This document shows positions 9,389-17,844 of a stretch of 64,000 nt of DNA, in pieces (the first letter of the stretch is position 1; each line of letters opens with the position of its first letter). The stretch is taken from assembly GCF_030816075.1 (NCBI RefSeq), contig NZ_JAUSXO010000001.1, positions 2,294,001-2,358,000 on the forward strand, in the 5' to 3' direction. The stretch is from Arthrobacter agilis (GTDB lineage: Bacteria; Actinomycetota; Actinomycetes; Actinomycetales; Micrococcaceae). Below the pieces are notes generated by a model. It did not search any database and was not told the DNA's origin. It was given only the letters and a program-made list of their open reading frames with translations. Made by a program: the position numbers and the translations under genes.

Positions 9389-10540
9389 TCAGACCGCCGT
9401 ATTGTGCTCGGCGCGGCCCCGGCCGAGCCTCGCGGCCTCGATGAGGCCGAAGACCTCCGCGGCGCGGACGACGCCGACGACGCGTCCGTCGTCGTCGACC
9501 GCCACCCCGAGGCCCGAGGGCGAGGAGAGGGCGGCGTCGAGGGCGCGGCGCAGCGAGTCGCCCCGCGTGTAGAGGGAGCCGCCGGGTACGGCGTCCGCCT
9601 GCCGCGTGAAGCCTGCGCGGCTGGCCTGCGGCACCCAACCGTGCGGGCGTCCCTCGGTGTCGACCAGCAGCGTCCACGGTGAGTGCACCGGGACGGTCGG
9701 ATCGGCGAGGCGGTCGGAGTCGATGGTCTCGACGGGGTGGATGGCGACGCCGTCGCCGTCCTGGAAGGAGAGGTGGCGGAACCCGCGGTCGCGGCCCACG
9801 AAGCCGGCCACGAAATCGTCCACGGGGGCCCTCAGGATCTCCTCGGGAGCGGCGAACTGCGCCAGGCGCCCGCCCACCGCGAACACCGCGACCTTGTCCC
9901 CGAGGATGGTGGCCTCGTCGATGTCGTGCGTGACGAAGACGATCGTCTTCGCGAGGTCCCGCTGCAGGCGCAGCAGTTCCTCCTGCAGTTCGGCGCGGAC
10001 CACGGGGTCCACGGCGCTGAAGGGCTCATCCATGAGGAGCACGGGCGGGTCCGCCGCGAGGGCCCGGGCCACACCCACACGCTGCTGTTGCCCGCCGGAG
10101 AGCTGCACGGGGTACCGGCGGCCGAGGTCGGAGGCGAGCCCGACGACGTCGAGCAGCTCGGAGGCGCGCCTGCGCGCCTCGGCCTTCCCGACGCCGTTGA
10201 GGCGGGGGACGGTCGCGATGTTGTCGAGGACCGTCCGGTGCGGCAGCAGCCCGGAGGACTGCATGACGTACCCCATGGAGCGGCGCAGTTCCGCGGCCTT
10301 CTGCCGGCCGATGTCCTGGCCGTCGAGGAGGATCTGCCCGGAGGTGGGTTCCACCATGCGGTTGATCATGCGCAGGGAGGTGGTCTTGCCGCAGCCGGAG
10401 GGGCCCACGAAGACCGTGATCCTCCCGCGGTCGATCTCGATGGAGAGGTCCTCGACGGCGGGACGTCCGCCGTCGTAGGTCTTGGTGACGTCGTGGAACT
10501 CGATCATGGGGCGGCTCGAAGCCTGCTCGGCGGGTGTCAT
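9389..10540 (-). CDS. Osmoprotectant ABC transporter ATPase with C-terminal CBS region
   Basis: This OpuCA/OsmV-type ATPase has 383 aa. The nucleotide-binding domain shows Walker A GPSGCGKTT, a Q-loop, signature LSGGQQQRVGVARAL, Walker B VLLMDEPFSAVD and the H-loop THDIDEA. The C-terminal 120 residues contain a CBS-pair-like region (SLYTRGDSLRRALDAAL, then VAVDDDGRVVGVVRAAEVF). In OpuA-class transporters this region senses ionic strength or cyclic-di-AMP. It is the first gene of the operon, with AAAGG about 10 nt before the ATG. Confidence 0.94.
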   Translation of the reverse strand: MTPAEQASSRPMIEFHDVTKTYDGGRPAVEDLSIEIDRGRITVFVGPSGCGKTTSLRMINRMVEPTSGQILLDGQDIGRQKAAELRRSMGYVMQSSGLLPHRTVLDNIATVPRLNGVGKAEARRRASELLDVVGLASDLGRRYPVQLSGGQQQRVGVARALAADPPVLLMDEPFSAVDPVVRAELQEELLRLQRDLAKTIVFVTHDIDEATILGDKVAVFAVGGRLAQFAAPEEILRAPVDDFVAGFVGRDRGFRHLSFQDGDGVAIHPVETIDSDRLADPTVPVHSPWTLLVDTEGRPHGWVPQASRAGFTRQADAVPGGSLYTRGDSLRRALDAALSSPSGLGVAVDDDGRVVGVVRAAEVFGLIEAARLGRGRAEHNTAV

Positions 10541-10674
10541 GGCAGCTGTGCCTTTCCTGGCAGGAGCTTCTCGGCCGGGCTGCGCCCGCGGGCCGCACGA
10601 ATGCGGGTCCGGCTTGCCGTCTGGATGCCGCTGGGCGGGGGCGCAGCGGTCAGTTCAAGCTGTCGGAGGTTCTG

Positions 10675-10702
10675 AGTCTAACCGTGTGTTCGGAGCAGGC
10701 AA
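10675..10702 (-). promoter_or_regulatory. Candidate promoter of the osmoprotectant operon
   Basis: On the minus strand TTGCCT (10702-10697) and TAGACT (10680-10675) are separated by 16 nt. This would give a leader of about 130 nt before the ATPase gene. Confidence 0.4.
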
Positions 10703-10771
10703 GACCGCATATGGGTCTCGGGTCGGTCAATTTCCGTCCGCCACCTTCCGCGCCGCCGGCACCCGGCCCGC

Positions 10772-11728
10772 CTACCCCGCCATCAGGAAGCGGACACCCT
10801 TGACGGGATCCTCCTCGAGGAACACCACCCGGGTGATGTCCGCGGCCGCAAGACGGTCCCGCAGGCGCGCCTGCAGGGCCGGCTGATGCATCGCGAGACC
10901 GCCGCCGAGCACCACGGGACCCGGGATGCCGATCACGGAGGCGACGTCGAGGATGAGGCGCGTGAGATCGGCCGCTGCCTGGTCGACGATCGCTGCGGCG
11001 TCCTCGTGACCGTCCTGCGCCGCGTCGAACACGGCCCTCGACTGTGCTGCCCAGTACGTGCGGCCGGCCCCGGAGTGGAACAGCCCGATCAGTTCGGTGG
11101 GCGTGGTGACGCCGTTCAGTGCCAGGACGGCGGCGTCGAGGGTGTCGGGGCGGAGCCCGACGTCATGCCGGTGCAGTGCCCGCCGTACCGCCTCGCGGGC
11201 CACCCAGTAGCCGCTGCCCTCGTCGCCCAGGAGGTAGCCCCAGCCTCCCGAGCGTGCCTGGCGGCCGTCCTCCGTGACGCCCCAGGCCACCGACCCGGTG
11301 CCGGCGATGACGGCGATGCCCGCCCGCGCTCCCCCGGCCGCGAGGATGAGGCGCGTGTCGTGGACGACGTCGATCGCGGCTCCCGGCGCGTGCGGCGCGA
11401 TCAGGGCGCGCAGCCGGTCGGCGTCCGCCTCGGTGTCGACTCCCCCGGAACCGGCGACGACCCGCCCGATCCTCCCGGACGGCTCGGTGGACAGGAGGTC
11501 GCGGAACAGCTCGCCGAGGCTGCGGGCGGCGTCCTCCCGCGTCACGTTCTGGACGTTGGCGCTGCCGGCCCTGGCCTCGGCGACGAGGATCCCGTCCCGC
11601 CACAGCGCTCCGTGGGTCTTCGACCCGCCGATGTCGAGGCCGACGACGAGCGCCCCCTCTCCGGCGGCCGCACGAGGATCGGCGCCGGTGGGAGCGGGGG
11701 ACGGCTGGGGTGACGACGGGCTGCTCAT
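10772..11728 (-). CDS. BadF/BadG/BcrA/BcrD-family kinase (N-acetylglucosamine kinase-like)
   Basis: This 318-aa protein of the ASKHA (hexokinase/actin) fold has the phosphate-1 motif VGLDIGGSKTHGAL, the phosphate-2 region VIAGTGSVAWG, GDEGSGYWVAREAV and the adenosine motif GPVVLGGGLA. This order matches NagK-type GlcNAc/glucosamine kinases of the BadF family, which make sugar 6-phosphates in the cytosol. A TTG 15 nt further upstream is in frame. The ATG is preferred because a TACGCT hexamer lies 6 nt before it, suggesting a leaderless mRNA. The exact sugar is not visible. Confidence 0.85.
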   Translation of the reverse strand: MSSPSSPQPSPAPTGADPRAAAGEGALVVGLDIGGSKTHGALWRDGILVAEARAGSANVQNVTREDAARSLGELFRDLLSTEPSGRIGRVVAGSGGVDTEADADRLRALIAPHAPGAAIDVVHDTRLILAAGGARAGIAVIAGTGSVAWGVTEDGRQARSGGWGYLLGDEGSGYWVAREAVRRALHRHDVGLRPDTLDAAVLALNGVTTPTELIGLFHSGAGRTYWAAQSRAVFDAAQDGHEDAAAIVDQAAADLTRLILDVASVIGIPGPVVLGGGLAMHQPALQARLRDRLAAADITRVVFLEEDPVKGVRFLMAG

Positions 11729-11734
11729 CCCTAC

Positions 11735-11740
11735 AGCGTA
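11735..11740 (-). promoter_or_regulatory. -10 element of the BadF-type kinase gene (TACGCT, 6 nt before ATG)
   Basis: TACGCT on the minus strand ends 6 nt before the ATG at 11728, and no SD sequence fits between. It supports a leaderless start and argues against the upstream TTG. Confidence 0.45.
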
Positions 11741-11864
11741 CAAACAGCGGGTATCGCCCGGAGGTCCGCCGGCGGAATCCCCGACCGGCCGCGGCGTACG
11801 TGCTGCCGGCCGGCGCTCCCGCCGGTGCCGGCACCGCCGCTGCGACCCGCGAACCGGCCCGGGG

Positions 11865-13106
11865 TCAGCGGGCGGCGCGGAGCCGGACGACGAGCGAGCC
11901 GGCGGCGAGCGCCCCGCAGACCCCGGCGACCGCGAGCGCGAACACCGTCACGGACGCGTCCAGCCCCCAGATCCCGGCGGCAGCACCGAGGCCGAGGACG
12001 GGCACGGCGCTGCCGAGGTAGGTGATGACGTACACGGCGCTCACGGTCTGGGCGTGCAGTGCGGGTGCGACCTTGACCGACACCTCGTTGAACACCACGC
12101 GGAAGGCCATGCCCTGCCCGAAACCGGCCACGAGGCACGCGCCGACGAGCAGGGGCAGGCTGCCCGTGGCCTCGGCGACCGGCAGCAGGCCGACACCCAG
12201 CGCCATGCCCGTGAGACCGAGCGGCACCACGAAGCGTCCGCGCGGCGACAGGAGCTGGCTGACGGCGGAGGATCCGAGCACGAGGGCCGAGAGGAGGCCG
12301 ATCAGCGGCCGGGAGGAGGTGCCCGCGATCCCCGCGAACCAGGTGGGGGCGAGGCTCAGCGTGAAGCCGAAGACGGCGAAACTGAGGAATCCGACGGACG
12401 ACGCCGTCCAGAAGGACCGGCGTGCCTCCCGGGACACGGCCGGCCGGCGGGGACGCAGGGCGGTCAGCGGATTCTGCCCCGTTGCGGGTTTGATCGCGGG
12501 CCGGGCACGCAGCAGGACCAGCGGCACCAGGAGGCTCGCGAGCACCACGAGGTAGATCAGGAACGGCGTCCTGGTGGGCGCGGGCAGGAGCGAGAGGAGC
12601 CCGCCGATCAGCGGTCCGGCGGCCACGCCCCCCGCGGAGGCCAGAAGGGTGAAGCGGGATGCCCAGTCGGGACGCGAGGGCAGGAGGTCGCGGAGGGCGG
12701 CCGCGCTCGCGCCGGTGGCCAGGGCTACGGCACCGCCCTGGAGGGCGCGGCCTGCCGCCAGCATCGGCAGTGAGGTGGCGACGGCGAAGAGAGCGGCCCC
12801 GAGCAGTCCGAGGAGCACGGCGAGGACGAGGGCCGCGCGCCGGCCGATGTGGTCGGACCAGTGGCCCGCGAGGACGAGTCCGCCGATCAGCGCGATGACG
12901 TAGGACGCGAAGGCGACGGTGACGGCGAAAGGGGTCAGCCCGAGGTCCGCCTGGATGAGCGGGTAGAGCGGCGTGGCGAGGTTGGCGCCGATCAGGAGGG
13001 TGGAGATCACCGTCACCGCGAGAGCGAGGCGGACGGCGAGGGATGCGTCCCAGCTGCGGCGCTCGGCGGATGCCGGCCGCATCCGCAGCTCGTTGATGAC
13101 GCTCAT
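11865..13106 (-). CDS. MFS transporter
   Basis: This 413-aa major facilitator protein has 12 hydrophobic segments. The signature GHWSDHIGRRAALVLAVL between helices 2 and 3 is the motif-A loop of proton-coupled exporters of the DHA family. A repeat of the loop motif in the second half is weak. The ATG at 13106 has GAGGAGAAG 4 nt upstream, better than the in-frame start 7 codons earlier. It is divergent from the AsnC-type regulator, which suggests that the regulator controls it. The substrate is unknown. Confidence 0.88.
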   Translation of the reverse strand: MSVINELRMRPASAERRSWDASLAVRLALAVTVISTLLIGANLATPLYPLIQADLGLTPFAVTVAFASYVIALIGGLVLAGHWSDHIGRRAALVLAVLLGLLGAALFAVATSLPMLAAGRALQGGAVALATGASAAALRDLLPSRPDWASRFTLLASAGGVAAGPLIGGLLSLLPAPTRTPFLIYLVVLASLLVPLVLLRARPAIKPATGQNPLTALRPRRPAVSREARRSFWTASSVGFLSFAVFGFTLSLAPTWFAGIAGTSSRPLIGLLSALVLGSSAVSQLLSPRGRFVVPLGLTGMALGVGLLPVAEATGSLPLLVGACLVAGFGQGMAFRVVFNEVSVKVAPALHAQTVSAVYVITYLGSAVPVLGLGAAAGIWGLDASVTVFALAVAGVCGALAAGSLVVRLRAAR

Positions 13107-13209
13107 GCCACTTCTCCTCGCTCGCACGCGCCAACAGTAGGCGCTTCTCCGAGCGGGGTCGGGCCCGGACTTCTATAGGATGAGGTGGATTGCACGCCCT
13201 GGGGGGTCA

Positions 13210-13235
13210 CGCACGTCTTTTTTGAGCGTCGTGCG
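13210..13235. promoter_or_regulatory. Inverted repeat between MFS gene and AsnC regulator
   Basis: CGCACG (13210-13215) and CGTGCG (13230-13235) form a 6-bp inverted repeat with a T-rich centre. Its place in the divergent intergenic region makes it a candidate operator for the AsnC-type regulator. It is short and may be chance. Confidence 0.3.
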
Positions 13236-13272
13236 CAACACGGATCGGGACGACTGACGGGAAGTGGGCTTC

Positions 13273-13755
13273 ATGAGCAAACTGGACAGGCTGGACCTGC
13301 GCCTGCTGCTCGAACTGGTGCGGGATCCGCGCGCCCAGGTGAGCGAGCTGGGCGAACTGCTCGGGGTGGCCCGCAACACGGCGCAGACCCGGATCCGCCG
13401 GCTGCTCCGGGCGGGGATCCTCCGCACCAGCGGACGAGAGCTCGACCTCGAGGCGCTCGGGTACGACGTGGTCGCCTTCATCACCATCGAGGTGGCGCAC
13501 CGCGAGCTCGACGGCGTCATCGCCGGGTTGCGCACCCTCAACCAGGTCCTCGAGGTGCACGAGATCTCGGGGCGGGGCGACGTCTGGTGCCGGGTGGCCG
13601 CGACGGACACCCACCACCTGCAGGCCGCCCTGCGCTCGGTCCTGAAGATCAAGGGCGTCATCCGCACCGAGACGGTGCTCGCCCTGCACGAGCACATCCC
13701 GTACCGCGTCGAGCCGCTGCTCGAGCGGCTCGCGCAGCGTCCTGCCGACGCCTGA
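13273..13755 (+). CDS. Lrp/AsnC-family transcriptional regulator
   Basis: This 160-aa feast/famine regulator has an N-terminal winged helix-turn-helix (LDLRLLLELVRDPRAQVSEL, then GVARNTAQTRIRRLLRAGIL) and a C-terminal RAM/AsnC ligand domain (VVAFITIEVAHRELDGV, EISGRGDVWCRVAATD). Such proteins bind amino acids and form octamers. A GTG 9 nt upstream is in frame, but the ATG has GGGAAG 8 nt before it. It is divergent from the MFS gene with an inverted repeat between them. Confidence 0.9.
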   Translation: MSKLDRLDLRLLLELVRDPRAQVSELGELLGVARNTAQTRIRRLLRAGILRTSGRELDLEALGYDVVAFITIEVAHRELDGVIAGLRTLNQVLEVHEISGRGDVWCRVAATDTHHLQAALRSVLKIKGVIRTETVLALHEHIPYRVEPLLERLAQRPADA

Positions 13756-13767
13756 CCAGCGACCGAC

Positions 13768-13870
13768 TCGCACGCCCGACCCGCACGCCCGACCCGACCC
13801 GCACGCCCGACCCGCCCGACCCGCCCGACCCGCCCGACCGGCCAACCTACCCGCATGCCCGACCCGACCC
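13768..13870. repeat. C-rich tandem repeat with G-quadruplex potential on the minus strand
   Basis: The 100 nt before the AlaX gene are almost entirely built from GACCCGCAC-CC and GACCCGCCC units. From 13809 to 13838 GACCCGCCC repeats with a 9-nt period. The minus strand has seven GGG runs in 30 nt (13806-13835) with loops of only 1-2 nt. Confidence 0.85.
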
Positions 13871-13891
13871 GCGCTACCCGAGGAGACCTCC

Positions 13892-14761
13892 ATGGCCCTG
13901 CCCACCACCGACACCCGCGTCACCTATCCGCAGGGCGCCGTCGATTCCGTCTCGCGCGTGCTGCACGTCGAGACCCGCGACGACGGCCGGCACGCCGTGC
14001 TCCTGGACACCACGGCCTTCCACCCCGTCGACTCCGCCTGGCCGGACCAGGGCCCCGATCGCGGGGAGCTCCGGGCAGACGGGGCCGCCTGGCCGGTGAC
14101 CGACTGCGTGGTCGGCGCCACGGACGGCACCACCCTGTACCTCGGCGCCGAGTCGCCGGTCCGCAAGGGCACCGAGGGCTGGGCGTTCGTCGTCGCGCAC
14201 CTCACCGACGCGGACGCACCGGCGGTGGGCGACGACGTCGTCGTCCGGGTCGACGCCGCCTACCGGGCGGCGGTGTCCGCCGGGCACACCGGCTGCCACC
14301 TCGCCTCCCTCGCCCTCAACCGAGCGCTGGCGGACCGCTGGAAGAAGGACGTGCCCGCGGATGCCCTCGGCGCGCCCAACTTCGATGCGCTGGCCGTCGA
14401 CACGACCGCGATCGGCGAGTTCGGCTCCGTCGACACGTACCGGCTGGGCAAGTCCCTCCGGCGGAAGGGCTTCAGCGTCGAGGACCTGGACCCGGCCGCG
14501 ATCGCGGCGGCCGTGAACGCGACCCTCGCGACATGGACGGCGACGGGTGCGCCGATCGGCATCGCGGCGGACGGACCGGGTCTCACGGACCGGCGCCGGT
14601 GGGTCTGCGAGCTGCCGGGCGAACGTGCGGAGATCCCGTGCGGCGGCACCCACCTGGACTCGCTGGCAGGCCTCGCCGTCTCCGTGCAGCTCGAGGCGTC
14701 GGATGCGGACGGCACGCCGGTGCTGGTCATGAGGACGCGGGCGGAACCGAGCGGCGACTAG
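13892..14761 (+). CDS. AlaX-type metal-dependent aminoacyl-tRNA editing hydrolase
   Basis: This 289-aa protein is a free-standing homologue of the alanyl/threonyl-tRNA synthetase editing domain. The zinc ligands are visible as HTGCH (H132, H136) and CGGTH (C250, H254). AlaX proteins deacylate Ser-tRNA(Ala) or Gly-tRNA(Ala) in the cytosol. A beta-barrel N-terminal half precedes the catalytic part as in longer AlaX forms. GAGGAG lies 6 nt before the ATG. The gene follows the C-rich repeat, and its TAG stop overlaps the stop of the convergent APH-fold gene by 3 nt. Confidence 0.85.
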   Translation: MALPTTDTRVTYPQGAVDSVSRVLHVETRDDGRHAVLLDTTAFHPVDSAWPDQGPDRGELRADGAAWPVTDCVVGATDGTTLYLGAESPVRKGTEGWAFVVAHLTDADAPAVGDDVVVRVDAAYRAAVSAGHTGCHLASLALNRALADRWKKDVPADALGAPNFDALAVDTTAIGEFGSVDTYRLGKSLRRKGFSVEDLDPAAIAAAVNATLATWTATGAPIGIAADGPGLTDRRRWVCELPGERAEIPCGGTHLDSLAGLAVSVQLEASDADGTPVLVMRTRAEPSGD

Positions 14762-16035
14762 GCGCCCCTCGCGCGCGGCGCCCCGAGCGCGCGCGCCTCC
14801 GTGAGGAACTGCTCGGCGACCTCGAGGCGGGACAGCGCCTCGCCGGCGCCGGCGTCGTCCGCCGCGTCCCGCCGCGCCCCCGCGACCAGTGTGAGGCTCA
14901 CCGCTGCCGCCCGGCTCCTGAGCGCCGCGGGGTCGACATGCTCGTCGAAGGCCCGCAGGAACCGCAGCAGCGCCTGTGGCACGTGCGTGTAGCCGGGATG
15001 CAGGCCCGGCAGGACGGCCAGGTGGCCGAGGAAGCACGCGAGATCGTCCACGAGGCGTCCGGGGCCGAGCGCATCGACGTCCAGCAGCCCCGACACCGCG
15101 CCGCCGGTGATGAGGAGGTTGCCCTCGTAGAAGTCCCCGTGGGTGGGCACGAGCGGGCCGCCGTCGCTCGTGCGGACCGCCTCATCGATGCCCTCGGCGA
15201 GCCGACGGATCCGGGCGGACTGCTCCGGCAGGGCGGCCACCGCGCCCTCGCCGTAGTCGCGGACCCGTGCGGCCCACGGCGGGCGTACGGGGAGGGCCAG
15301 CACCGCCGACGGCAGCGACCTCAGGACCGCGACGAGTTCGTGCGGATCCACATCGGCCGCGCCGTCCCGCATGAGCAGGTCGGCGAGCGGCGTGCCCGGC
15401 GCAGGGTGCATGGCGACGACGTCCTGCACCGGGTCTCCCGCGAGGGCGGGCGCCGGGACCCCGGCGGCCCGCAGCATCCGGTGCCGGTCCGCGAGGCCTC
15501 CCGCAGCATGACGGCGCAGCACCTTCAGGTAGCGGCGGTCCCCGCCGTTGTCCGCGCGGATCACGGCGCGGCGCAGCGGCCGATAGCTGCGGAGGTCGAG
15601 TCCCGTCTCGCCGGGCACGTGACCGGGGCCGAAGGCGAGGGCTGTGACGCGGTCCTGGTCGAGGGCCAGCGGGAGTCCGGGCAGGAGCGGATCGGCGGGA
15701 TGCACCCAGACGGTCAGGGGGTCCGCGCCCCGACGGTGGAAGACCACGACGCCGTCCGCGGCGTGCGGGATGGCGCAGGAGGTGATGCAGGCGTAGGCGG
15801 GTGGCGGCGAGGTGCGACCTTTACGGCCGGAGGCGCTCCGGGCCGGGCGCACCGTCACGGCGTAGACGCCTGTCACGCCCGCTCCGGGCCGGTGGTGGAG
15901 GGAGCCGAGCTGCCAGGACTCGAGTGCCCAGCCCGCAGCGGCGAGGGTCCGGTGCAGGAGATCCGACGGCGCATCCGATTCCAGGAGCGCCATGGTCTCC
16001 TGCTCGCGGACGATGCGCGCCTGCCTCGCCTTCAT
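14758..16035 (-). CDS. Aminoglycoside phosphotransferase-fold (APH/choline kinase) protein
   Basis: The 425-aa protein has the catalytic Brenner motif THGDFYEGNLLI (H299, D301, N306) and, about 12 residues later, the metal-binding LLDVDALGPGRL. The first 180 residues carry the N-lobe and an unconserved insertion. Members of this fold phosphorylate small molecules such as antibiotics, homoserine or sugars, and nothing here shows the substrate. The start ATG has a G-rich stretch (CGGGGG) upstream. Upstream in-frame sequence of 87 codons overlaps the next gene and is excluded. It is convergent with the AlaX gene. Confidence 0.8.
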   Translation of the reverse strand: MKARQARIVREQETMALLESDAPSDLLHRTLAAAGWALESWQLGSLHHRPGAGVTGVYAVTVRPARSASGRKGRTSPPPAYACITSCAIPHAADGVVVFHRRGADPLTVWVHPADPLLPGLPLALDQDRVTALAFGPGHVPGETGLDLRSYRPLRRAVIRADNGGDRRYLKVLRRHAAGGLADRHRMLRAAGVPAPALAGDPVQDVVAMHPAPGTPLADLLMRDGAADVDPHELVAVLRSLPSAVLALPVRPPWAARVRDYGEGAVAALPEQSARIRRLAEGIDEAVRTSDGGPLVPTHGDFYEGNLLITGGAVSGLLDVDALGPGRLVDDLACFLGHLAVLPGLHPGYTHVPQALLRFLRAFDEHVDPAALRSRAAAVSLTLVAGARRDAADDAGAGEALSRLEVAEQFLTEARALGAPRARGA

Positions 16036-16096
16036 GCGGCCCCCGGGAGATGCCTTCGGGGGTGGACCGGTGTCCGGTTCCCCAGCTGATGACCGG

Positions 16097-17107
16097 TCAG
16101 GCGCGCCGGCGCTGCAGGACGTCGTCGAGGTTGATGCGGCCCGTTGCGGGGGCTGCCTCGGCGGCGTCGCCCACCGTGTCGTTCGCGGCAATGCGCGCAG
16201 CGGCCTCGGAGGCCTTGATGGGAGTCCGGGAGGTCGGCTTCGGGGCTTCGGGGAGATCGAGCGGGGCGGGCGCCTGGCGTTCTGCCTTGGCCGCATCGAC
16301 GTAGGTGGGCCGGGGGACTTCCACGGGCGCCCAGTCCGGTGTGACGGCCGGCGCGGCGGCGACGTCCTCGCCGGCTGCGGCGTCCGCCTCGGCCGGCACG
16401 GACATGCCCCGGACGTCCAGCACGGAGGAGCCGTGCGCCACGGCGAGCGCGGCGGTGCGCAGTTCCATGGGGGTGAGGCGCCGCGTCACGGCCTCCTCGG
16501 CATCGAACAGGGTGGTGGGCCGGCGGGGGGCTGCGGGCGCAGCCGGCGCCACGGGCGGTGCGGGCTCGGCGACGTGGACGGGCGCCATGGCATCGAGGAA
16601 CGCCTGGTCGACGCGGGCGCGGCGGGCGCGGACCGCGAGCATCCTGAGCACTGCGACGGCGGCCGCGGCCACGACCACCGATGCCAGGGGGACGACGACG
16701 GACACGACGCCGAACACGGCCAGCACGAGGGTCACCAGCGTGACCAGCAGGGCCGCGAGGCCGACGAGCGCGACACCGATGCGTCCCCACCGCGGCCTGA
16801 AGGTCGGCGTGGCGGCGGGCGCGGGGTCCGGCAGGGCCGTCGGCTCCCCGGCCGCGAACTCCCCGGCCGGGAACTCCTCGGCGGCGGCGGGCAGGACCCG
16901 GGTGGGTTCCGTGGTGTGTGCGTCGTCCTGTGGCGTGGTCATGGTCATCATGCTCCCTGCGGGACGGCGGGTCCCGGCTCGTGGCGATCGGTGTGAGCTT
17001 CCGGCTGATGCCGGCACGGTCCTCCTGAGGACGGAAGGGGCCACCCAGAGCAGCCACAGTCCGACGATTGCGGCGAGCACCAACGAGCTATCCAGGGAGA
17101 AGACCAC
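16097..17107 (-). CDS. GlpR-like membrane protein of the galU-rimJ locus
   Basis: The 336-aa protein has an N-terminal membrane segment (SLVLAAIVGLWLLWVAPSVL, residues 8-27) with a short basic stretch after it. A Pro/Ala-rich linker and a pair of adjoining helices at about 110-150 follow, then a long disordered cytosolic tail ending in TGRINLDDVLQRRRA. The layout and the position next to rimJ and galU match GlpR, the membrane partner of the gephyrin-like Glp protein in Corynebacterium cell division. The start GTG has TACGGT 7 nt upstream, suggesting a leaderless message. The GlpR assignment rests on synteny and topology, not on a clear motif. Confidence 0.65.
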   Translation of the reverse strand: MVFSLDSSLVLAAIVGLWLLWVAPSVLRRTVPASAGSSHRSPRAGTRRPAGSMMTMTTPQDDAHTTEPTRVLPAAAEEFPAGEFAAGEPTALPDPAPAATPTFRPRWGRIGVALVGLAALLVTLVTLVLAVFGVVSVVVPLASVVVAAAAVAVLRMLAVRARRARVDQAFLDAMAPVHVAEPAPPVAPAAPAAPRRPTTLFDAEEAVTRRLTPMELRTAALAVAHGSSVLDVRGMSVPAEADAAAGEDVAAAPAVTPDWAPVEVPRPTYVDAAKAERQAPAPLDLPEAPKPTSRTPIKASEAAARIAANDTVGDAAEAAPATGRINLDDVLQRRRA

Positions 17108-17114
17108 ACCTAGA

Positions 17115-17120
17115 ACCGTA
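17115..17120 (-). promoter_or_regulatory. -10 element of the GlpR-like gene (TACGGT, 7 nt before GTG)
   Basis: TACGGT on the minus strand ends 7 nt before the GTG start at 17107. It fits a leaderless transcript separate from rimJ. Confidence 0.4.
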
Positions 17121-17199
17121 GGACACTTGGTACCGCGTCACCGCATTGTCCTCGGTGTGTCGGACCCGAATATGCTTGCCGCGGCATTCGACCGTCGGA

Positions 17200-17829
17200 T
17201 CACCCGCGGTGCGACCGGCCGCTCTCGAGCCAGGGGGCCAGCAGGCCGCGCGGGACCTCCTCCGCCGTGAGCGCGAAACTCCGGTGATCCGCCCACTGCC
17301 CGGCGATGTGCAGGTACCGGGGCCGCAGGCCCTCGTCGCGGAAGTGCAGCTTCTCGACGACACGGAGGCTCGCTGCGTTCTCGGGCCGGATGTTGATCTC
17401 CATGCGGTGCAGGCCGAGGTCCCCGAAGCAGTAGTCGGTGGCCAGGGCCACGGCCGTCGGTGCGATCCCCCGGCCGGCCCGCTCGGCGTCCACCCAGTAC
17501 CCGAGGGTCGCCGACAACGCCGAACCCCAGGTGATCCCCGAGACAGTCAGCTGGCCCACCAGCCGCGCATCCCGCGAACCCTCGGGCTGCTCCGTGATGA
17601 GGAACGGGAGCGCCGACCCCGACCGCGCCTGCAGGGTGAGCGACCGCACCATCTGGTGGTAGGTGGGCAGGAAACCCTCGGGATCCGGATTGGAGGCCTC
17701 CCAGGGCGCGAGCCAGCGGGCGTTGCGCTGCCGCAACGCCGTCCAGGCTGCCTTGTCCCGGTGGCGGATGGGCCTCAGGACGAGGGAGCCCGTCCTGAGA
17801 CTCACGGGCCAGCTGGTCGCCGACCACAT
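17200..17829 (-). CDS. GNAT N-acetyltransferase (RimJ/RimL type)
   Basis: This 209-aa GCN5-related acetyltransferase has the acceptor-side start SLRTGSLVLRPIRHRDKAAW, the acetyl-CoA pyrophosphate motif ERAGRGIAPTAV, and HRMEINIRPENAASLRVVEK as in RimJ/RimL proteins, which acetylate ribosomal-protein N-termini. Family members with other protein or small-molecule substrates look the same. It starts 15 nt after the galU stop on the same strand and is probably in the galU transcript. In mycobacteria and corynebacteria the same gene lies next to moeA1/glp and galU. Confidence 0.88.
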   Translation of the reverse strand: MWSATSWPVSLRTGSLVLRPIRHRDKAAWTALRQRNARWLAPWEASNPDPEGFLPTYHQMVRSLTLQARSGSALPFLITEQPEGSRDARLVGQLTVSGITWGSALSATLGYWVDAERAGRGIAPTAVALATDYCFGDLGLHRMEINIRPENAASLRVVEKLHFRDEGLRPRYLHIAGQWADHRSFALTAEEVPRGLLAPWLESGRSHRG

Positions 17830-17844
17830 CGCGTGCGCCCCGTG

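Noticed and set aside
13756-13891. CRISPR array
   Set aside because: The repeats are 9-13 nt and contiguous, without unique spacers or cas genes.
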